From positions 1 through 10,030 of the forward strand of contig USBZ01000061.1 in the NCBI GenBank assembly GCA_900553065.1: 10,030 nt of DNA. The letters are read 5' to 3'. Position numbers and translations under genes: made by a program. The notes beneath the pieces were generated by a model, which saw only the letters and a list, made by a program, of their open reading frames with translations, did no database searches and was not told the DNA's origin. Below, piece after piece: positions 6,321 to 10,030 of the stretch; position 1 is the first letter of the stretch, and each line of letters starts with the position of its first letter. This stretch comes from an uncultured Desulfovibrio sp. (GTDB taxonomy: Bacteria; Desulfobacterota; Desulfovibrionia; Desulfovibrionales; Desulfovibrionaceae).

Positions 6321-7526
6321 CTAGGCCTGCTCGCGCAGCACCTTTTCCAGCACATCGGCAAAGGCTTCAAGATCGGCCTCGTCGATGGTCAGAGGCGGCA
6401 GCAGACGCAGCGTGGGACCATAGGTAAGGTTCAGAATAAAGCCCTTCTCCATAAGCGTGAGCCAGACCTTGCGGGCCTTTTCATCGGACATTTCAAGTTC
6501 GATGCCGATCAGCAGACCCAGGCCGCGCACCTCGCGGATCACGCCGGGCAGGCGGTCGCCGATGGCGCGGAAGCGTGCACGGGCGCGCTCGCCGAGTTCC
6601 GCGGCACGTTCCACAAGATGGTCGCGTTCCATGATCTCAAGCACCTTGAGACCGACGGCCGTAACCAGTGCTCCGCCGCCGAAGGTGGTGGCATGGCTGC
6701 CGTAGTCGAAGCCCTGCGCCACTTCGTCGGTCGCCATCATGGCGCCGAGGGGCAGACCGTTGGCCATCGACTTCGCGCTCGTGAACACGTCGGGCTTCAG
6801 GCCGAAATTCTGATAGCCCCACCACTTGCCGCTGCGGCCCATGCCTGCCTGCACTTCATCGCACATGACGAGCACACCGTGGCGGCGGCAGATCTCCACC
6901 ACGCCGTCGGCATATTCCTGCGTCACGGGAATGACGCCGCCCTCGCCCTGAATGGCCTCGAAGAGCACGGCTGCCGTCGTGGGCCTGATGGCCTTCTCCA
7001 GCGCATCCAGATCGCCCCACTGTACGCGTCCGAAACCGGGCGTCTCAGGCTCGAAGCCTTCCGTATGCTTGCCCGTGGCGGCCAGCGTGGCCAGAGTTCG
7101 ACCGTGGAAGCAGTTGGAAAGCGTGATCACTTCCCAGGCATTGCGGCCCTTCACCACGTGCTGATAGCGTCTGGCGATCTTGATGGCGGCTTCATTGCTT
7201 TCCGCGCCGGAGTTGCAGAAGAACACCTTGCCTGCGTGGCTGGTGGAAAGCAGCTTTTCCGCATAGTTGAGCTGCTCTTCCTGATAAAAGAGATTGCTCA
7301 CGTGAACCAGCTTTCGCGACTGTTCAGCCAGCACTTCGGCAATTTCCTCATGGCAGTGTCCGAGTCCGATAACGGCGATGCCGGCCAGAAGGTCGACATA
7401 TTCCTTGCCGTCCACGTCCCAGAGGCGGGAGCCCTTGCCTCGGACTATACCCAGCGGATAACGCGAGTACGTCCGGCACATAAAGGCCTTTTCCCTTTCC
7501 TTCAGTCTTTCGAAAGCTTCGCTCAT
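6321..7526 (-). CDS. argD: Acetylornithine aminotransferase (PLP class III)
   Basis: Predicted to convert N-acetylglutamate semialdehyde and glutamate to N2-acetylornithine in arginine synthesis; related enzymes also act on succinyl-diaminopimelate precursors. Its 401 residues have the family's usual length. Key features are the phosphate/cofactor turn NSGAES (105-110), ring-stacking Phe140-His141 in CFHGRT, GEGGV (194-198), the PLP-nitrogen aspartate Asp223 in CDEVQAGMGRSG, and the Schiff-base lysine Lys252 in TSAKSMANGLPLGAM. The ATG at 7526 gives the expected N-terminus; its ribosome site is modest (GGGG ten bases upstream). A promoter sits about 70 nt upstream. It precedes pyrC on the same strand after 234 nt. 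Ornithine or other omega-aminotransferase activity cannot be excluded by sequence alone, but ArgD is the best reading. Confidence 0.88.
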   Translation of the reverse strand: MSEAFERLKEREKAFMCRTYSRYPLGIVRGKGSRLWDVDGKEYVDLLAGIAVIGLGHCHEEIAEVLAEQSRKLVHVSNLFYQEEQLNYAEKLLSTSHAGKVFFCNSGAESNEAAIKIARRYQHVVKGRNAWEVITLSNCFHGRTLATLAATGKHTEGFEPETPGFGRVQWGDLDALEKAIRPTTAAVLFEAIQGEGGVIPVTQEYADGVVEICRRHGVLVMCDEVQAGMGRSGKWWGYQNFGLKPDVFTSAKSMANGLPLGAMMATDEVAQGFDYGSHATTFGGGALVTAVGLKVLEIMERDHLVERAAELGERARARFRAIGDRLPGVIREVRGLGLLIGIELEMSDEKARKVWLTLMEKGFILNLTYGPTLRLLPPLTIDEADLEAFADVLEKVLREQA

Positions 7527-7594
7527 TGTCTGATATCCCCGTGAAACTGATATTTTCCTGTGCCGCCCCCCCGGCCGGATCAAGGAACGCGGGT

Positions 7595-7623
7595 ATCATA
7601 TACTATTAATGAAAAGTAGCCAA
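7595..7623 (-). promoter_or_regulatory. Sigma70-type promoter for argD
   Basis: On the minus strand TTGGCT (7623-7618) and TATGAT (7600-7595) are separated by exactly 17 bases. The -10 matches consensus at five of six positions and the -35 at four. Transcription would begin near 7588, leaving a leader of about 60 nt before the argD ATG. It is the best promoter I can find for the whole minus-strand block. Confidence 0.6.
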
Positions 7624-7647
7624 GAGAGACACCCGCCTGCTTCCGGG

Positions 7648-7676
7648 TTGATTTTTGCTGCGGAGACGCTAAGAAT
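7648..7676 (+). promoter_or_regulatory. Possible sigma70-type promoter for maf-thiM-thiE
   Basis: TTGATT (7648-7653) and AAGAAT (7671-7676) are 17 bases apart, each matching consensus at four of six positions. It is divergent from, and upstream-adjacent to, the argD promoter. The start site would be near 7683, giving a leader of about 105 nt before maf. The match is moderate. Confidence 0.35.
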
Positions 7677-7699
7677 CGGACGCAGACATGGGCGATGCA

Positions 7700-7724
7700 T
7701 GCCTGTCACGCCTGTCTGCAGGCA
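7700..7724 (+). repeat. Small direct and inverted repeat in the maf leader
   Basis: GCCTGTC occurs twice, nine bases apart (7701-7707 and 7710-7716). TGCCTG (7700-7705) or the second GCCTG can pair with CAGGCA at 7719-7724. It may be a short leader hairpin or a protein site. It could also be chance. Confidence 0.25.
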
Positions 7725-7787
7725 GAAAAGATCGTCACCGGTCTGCCCGCCCTTATTCCGATTCCTCCATCATCTGCGGATCCTTTC

Positions 7788-8429
7788 ATGATACGTGCCT
7801 TTACCATGCTTCGTCCTCTCGTTCTGGCGTCCGGCTCTCCGAGAAGACGTTCCTTTCTCGAAGGAGCAGGACTCTCCTTCGACGTGCTTCCCGCCACCTG
7901 CCCCGAACCGCGTCCCGTTGAGGGCGAAGACCCGCGTCACTATGCGGGAAGATGTGCCGAATCCAAGGCCCGGTTCGTTCTGGAAAGTCTGTCGAACCGC
8001 ACAGATCATCCCGCCGTGCTCTCGGCCGACACCATCGTCATTCTGCGCGACGAAAACGGGGCTTCCATTCTCGGCAAACCGAAAGACAAACGCGACGCCG
8101 TGGCCATGCTCTCCCGGCTCTCCGGCCGCACGCACGAGGTGGTCACTTCCTGCTGCCTTGCCATGAACGACCGTGTGGAACGCTTCGACGACATGACCGA
8201 AGTCACCTTTGCCGACTGGCCGCAGTCCGTGCTGGAAGCCTATGCCGAAAGCGGCGATCCGCTGGACAAGGCGGGAGCCTACGGCATTCAGGACGGCGGC
8301 GCCTTTCTGGTGAGCGGAATACACGGTTCCTGGTCCACGGTAGTGGGCCTTCCCCTCAACATCGTGCTGGAACGCCTGCTGACGGCGGGCGTCATCGGCC
8401 TGAACACATCCTTCCGGGAGTTTTCATGA
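7788..8429 (+). CDS. maf: Maf-family nucleoside triphosphate pyrophosphatase
   Basis: Maf proteins hydrolyse nucleoside triphosphates to monophosphates plus pyrophosphate; the YhdE-like branch prefers dTTP/UTP and modified pyrimidines. The 213 residues show the hallmark LASGSPRR (13-20), the probable catalytic aspartate Asp81 in LSADTIV, LGKPKD (95-100), KAGAYGIQ (161-168) and VVGLPL (185-190). The KAGAYGIQ form favours the dTTP/UTP branch, but this is inference. I start at 7788, which has a weak GGAT site; ATG 7806 would also keep the whole domain, and the open frame extends back to 7695 with non-family sequence. Its TGA overlaps the thiM ATG (ATGA), so the two are coupled. Confidence 0.9.
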   Translation: MIRAFTMLRPLVLASGSPRRRSFLEGAGLSFDVLPATCPEPRPVEGEDPRHYAGRCAESKARFVLESLSNRTDHPAVLSADTIVILRDENGASILGKPKDKRDAVAMLSRLSGRTHEVVTSCCLAMNDRVERFDDMTEVTFADWPQSVLEAYAESGDPLDKAGAYGIQDGGAFLVSGIHGSWSTVVGLPLNIVLERLLTAGVIGLNTSFREFS

Positions 8430-9238
8430 AACAGCAGATTCTGAACGCCGTTCACGCCGTGTACGAACAGGTGCCCCTGGTGCACAGCATCACCAACTTC
8501 GTGGTCATGCAGGTTTCCGCCAACACCCTGCTGGCCGCCCATGCCTCGCCCCTCATGGCCCATGCCGCCGAGGAAATGGACGATCTCACGAACATCGACT
8601 CCGCGCTGGTGCTCAACATCGGCACGCTCGACCCCGACTGGATCGAAAGCATGGAACTGGCCGGCACGCTGATGAAGAAAAAAGGCAAACCCGTGGTGCT
8701 TGATCCCGTCGGAGCCGGAGCCTCCGGCCTGCGCACCCGCGCAAGCCTTCGTCTGCTGGACACGGTCCGCCCCGACATTCTGCGCGGCAACGCTTCGGAA
8801 ATCATGGCGCTTGCCGCGGAAATCCGCTCCGCCGACAAGGTGACGACCAAGGGAGTGGACAGCAAAAACAGCAGCGACGAAGCCCTCGACTCCGCCCATG
8901 TTCTGGCCCTGCGCTTCGGCTGCACGGTCAGCGTCAGCGGCGAGAAGGATCTCATCACCGACGGCTGCACCGATCTTGTCGTCCGGGGCGGATCGCCGCT
9001 CATGCCGCTCGTCACGGGCATGGGCTGCTCCGCCTCCGCCGTGACCGGCGCCTACGCCGCCGTCTGCGAAAACCGTCTTACGGCTGCCGCCTCAGCCATG
9101 GCCGTCATGGCCTCGGCCGGTGAAAAAGCCGGAGCCGTCGCCAAGGGGCCCGGCAGTTTTCTCCCTGCTTTTCTGGATGAGCTCTATCTGCTCGATCCGG
9201 AAGACGCGGCTTCACGCGTCAGCGTGCTTGCGCGCTGA
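8426..9238 (+). CDS. thiM: Hydroxyethylthiazole kinase ThiM
   Basis: ThiM phosphorylates 4-methyl-5-(2-hydroxyethyl)thiazole with ATP, a salvage step feeding thiamine phosphate synthase. The 270 residues fit the family. Recognisable parts are VHSITNFVV (19-27), VLDPVGAGAS (91-100), RGNASEI (120-126), TTKGVDS (140-146) and TGMGCSASA (197-205), with the conserved cysteine Cys201. The chosen ATG overlaps the maf stop and has GGGAG five bases upstream. The frame remains open far upstream through maf, but that part is a shadow reading. thiE follows after 29 nt. Confidence 0.96.
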   Translation: MKQQILNAVHAVYEQVPLVHSITNFVVMQVSANTLLAAHASPLMAHAAEEMDDLTNIDSALVLNIGTLDPDWIESMELAGTLMKKKGKPVVLDPVGAGASGLRTRASLRLLDTVRPDILRGNASEIMALAAEIRSADKVTTKGVDSKNSSDEALDSAHVLALRFGCTVSVSGEKDLITDGCTDLVVRGGSPLMPLVTGMGCSASAVTGAYAAVCENRLTAAASAMAVMASAGEKAGAVAKGPGSFLPAFLDELYLLDPEDAASRVSVLAR

Positions 9239-9267
9239 ACCTTTTCCGATAGCGCTGGAAAAGAACC

Positions 9268-9918
9268 ATGACAAACTGGAGAAAGCATACCGACTACCGC
9301 GTCTATCTGGTCACGGATCGGGATCTGTGCCTCGGCCGCCCTCTGGAGGACGTGGTGCTCGCCGCCGTGCGCGGAGGAGCCGGTGTCGTACAGCTTCGGG
9401 AAAAGCACGCCTCGTCCCGGGACTTTCTTGAGCTGGCAAGAGCGCTTGTCTCGCGCATACAGCCGCTCGGCATACCGCTCATCATCAACGACCGGGTCGA
9501 CATCGCGCTCGCTTCAGGCGCAGCAGGCGTGCACGTTGGGCAAAGCGACATGCCTCCGCAGGACGCGCGTCGCCTCATGGGCCCCGACGCCATCGTGGGC
9601 CTTTCCGTGGAAACGAGGGAAGAACTTTCCGCCGCGGCACACTACGACATCGACTATGTCGGCGTGAGCCCCGTCTTTTCCACCCCCACCAAGACGGATA
9701 CCGCCACGCCGTGGGGACTGGAAGGACTCCGCTGGGCGAGAGCCCACTCATCCCTTACTCTGGTAGCCATAGGCGGCATACACAGGGACAATGCCGAAGC
9801 CGTCATCGAAGCGGGAGCGCACAGTCTTGCCGTGGTTTCGGAACTGTGCTCGGCTCCGGATCCGGAAAAGGCCGCCGAAAATCTCCTTGCCGCCTTTGAA
9901 GGGAAACGCCGTCTCTGA
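9268..9918 (+). CDS. thiE: Thiamine phosphate synthase ThiE
   Basis: ThiE joins thiazole phosphate (from ThiM) with HMP pyrophosphate to give thiamine phosphate and pyrophosphate. It is a 216-residue TIM barrel. Family signatures are YLVTDR (13-18), VQLREK (41-46), PLIINDR (70-76), GVHVGQSD (87-94), the pyrophosphate-binding GVSPVFSTPTK (132-142) and AIGGI (167-171). The ATG at 9268 gives the usual short N-terminal extension; its ribosome site is weak (GGAAAAG). It is the last gene before the terminator at 9938. thiD, which would supply HMP-PP, is not in the window. Confidence 0.95.
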   Translation: MTNWRKHTDYRVYLVTDRDLCLGRPLEDVVLAAVRGGAGVVQLREKHASSRDFLELARALVSRIQPLGIPLIINDRVDIALASGAAGVHVGQSDMPPQDARRLMGPDAIVGLSVETREELSAAAHYDIDYVGVSPVFSTPTKTDTATPWGLEGLRWARAHSSLTLVAIGGIHRDNAEAVIEAGAHSLAVVSELCSAPDPEKAAENLLAAFEGKRRL

Positions 9919-9937
9919 GCTTCAGAAAAAGGATAAT

Positions 9938-9975
9938 AAAAAAACATACGGGGTTTCGTCCCCGTATGTTTTTTT
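9938..9975. terminator. Bidirectional intrinsic terminator after thiE
   Basis: Seven A and CATACGGGG pair with CCCCGTATG and seven T: a perfect 16-bp stem (9938-9953 with 9960-9975) around a TTTCGT loop. The symmetry means it can act on both strands. It starts 19 nt after the thiE stop and may also end a convergent minus-strand gene beyond the window. Confidence 0.92.
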
Positions 9976-9989
9976 ATGGCTCTTGACTA

Positions 9990-10017
9990 GCTGAGAGGAT
10001 GTTCTCTGAGCATTTTT
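9990..10017 (+). terminator. Second, weaker terminator-like hairpin at the right edge
   Basis: GCTGAGAG (9990-9997) pairs with CTCTGAGC (10004-10011) except for one central G-G mismatch, around a 6-nt loop. An A and five T (10013-10017) follow. It could back up the strong terminator just upstream, or be part of an unseen element continuing past 10030. Confidence 0.35.
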
Positions 10018-10030
10018 AACACCAAAAGAT

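Noticed and set aside
5904..7544. Very long plus-strand open frame (546 codons) antisense to argD and pyrC; similar long antisense frames at 1450-3060, 3057-4268 and 4596-5885
   Set aside because: They lie opposite well-identified genes, are rich in His/Gly/Ala runs typical of reverse-strand reading of GC-rich codons, contain no recognisable domain, and cross gene boundaries. They are shadows of the minus-strand genes.
9983..10011. CTGAGAGG motif near the right edge as the start of a TPP riboswitch for a downstream thi gene
   Set aside because: Only a short CTGAGA-like string is present. The rest of the conserved core is absent in the visible sequence, and the segment forms a simple hairpin with a T-run instead.
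1..10030. CRISPR arrays, insertion sequences, integrases, tRNA/rRNA genes, defence or toxin modules
   Set aside because: No repeated spacer pattern, transposase or integrase-like protein, cloverleaf or rRNA-like stretch was seen on either strand. All sizeable coding space is taken by the eleven metabolic genes.

Overview
This is a GC-rich, densely packed bacterial chromosomal segment made of core biosynthetic genes. It has two divergent blocks. A long minus-strand block (about 7526 down to 49) carries an argD-type aminotransferase followed by seven pyrimidine genes in the order pyrC, pyrK, pyrD, pyrF, pyrE, pyrB, pyrI. A plus-strand block (about 7648 to 9975) carries maf, thiM and thiE. I see no mobile element, CRISPR array, tRNA, rRNA, phage gene or toxin module.

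Organism: the sequence alone does not name it. The class 1B dihydroorotate dehydrogenase pair (PyrD plus an Fe-S/FAD PyrK) implies NAD+-linked dihydroorotate oxidation, which is common in anaerobes and Gram-positives. The ArgD and Maf sequences recall Desulfovibrionaceae (anaerobic sulfate reducers and relatives). That placement is from memory and weak. A PyrI regulatory chain is not something I would have predicted for that family.

Layout on the minus strand: a recognisable sigma70-type promoter (7595-7623) precedes argD (6321-7526). A 234-nt leader then holds two hairpins, the second an intrinsic terminator whose U-run ends two bases before the pyrC Shine-Dalgarno. Then come pyrC, a 127-nt spacer with an 11-bp inverted repeat, the tightly joined genes pyrK-pyrD-pyrF, a 177-nt spacer with hairpins and two T6 runs, and pyrE-pyrB-pyrI, joined by two identical stop-C-ATG junctions. 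The block ends at a strong terminator (49-90). Two plus-strand terminator-like structures at 1-41 suggest a convergent gene just outside the left edge.

Together the pyr genes encode every de novo step from carbamoyl phosphate to UMP: ATCase catalytic and regulatory chains, dihydroorotase, two-subunit dihydroorotate dehydrogenase, OPRTase and OMP decarboxylase. Only carbamoyl-phosphate synthase (carAB) is absent. ArgD belongs to arginine synthesis, the other consumer of carbamoyl phosphate.

On the plus strand, Maf (a nucleotide pyrophosphatase, probably acting on dTTP/UTP) overlaps thiM by the ATGA arrangement. ThiM and ThiE salvage the thiazole moiety and join it to HMP-PP to make thiamine phosphate. 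A symmetrical 16-bp terminator (9938-9975) ends this block.

I did not find an undescribed system. The observation most worth following is the terminator/attenuator architecture immediately upstream of pyrC.
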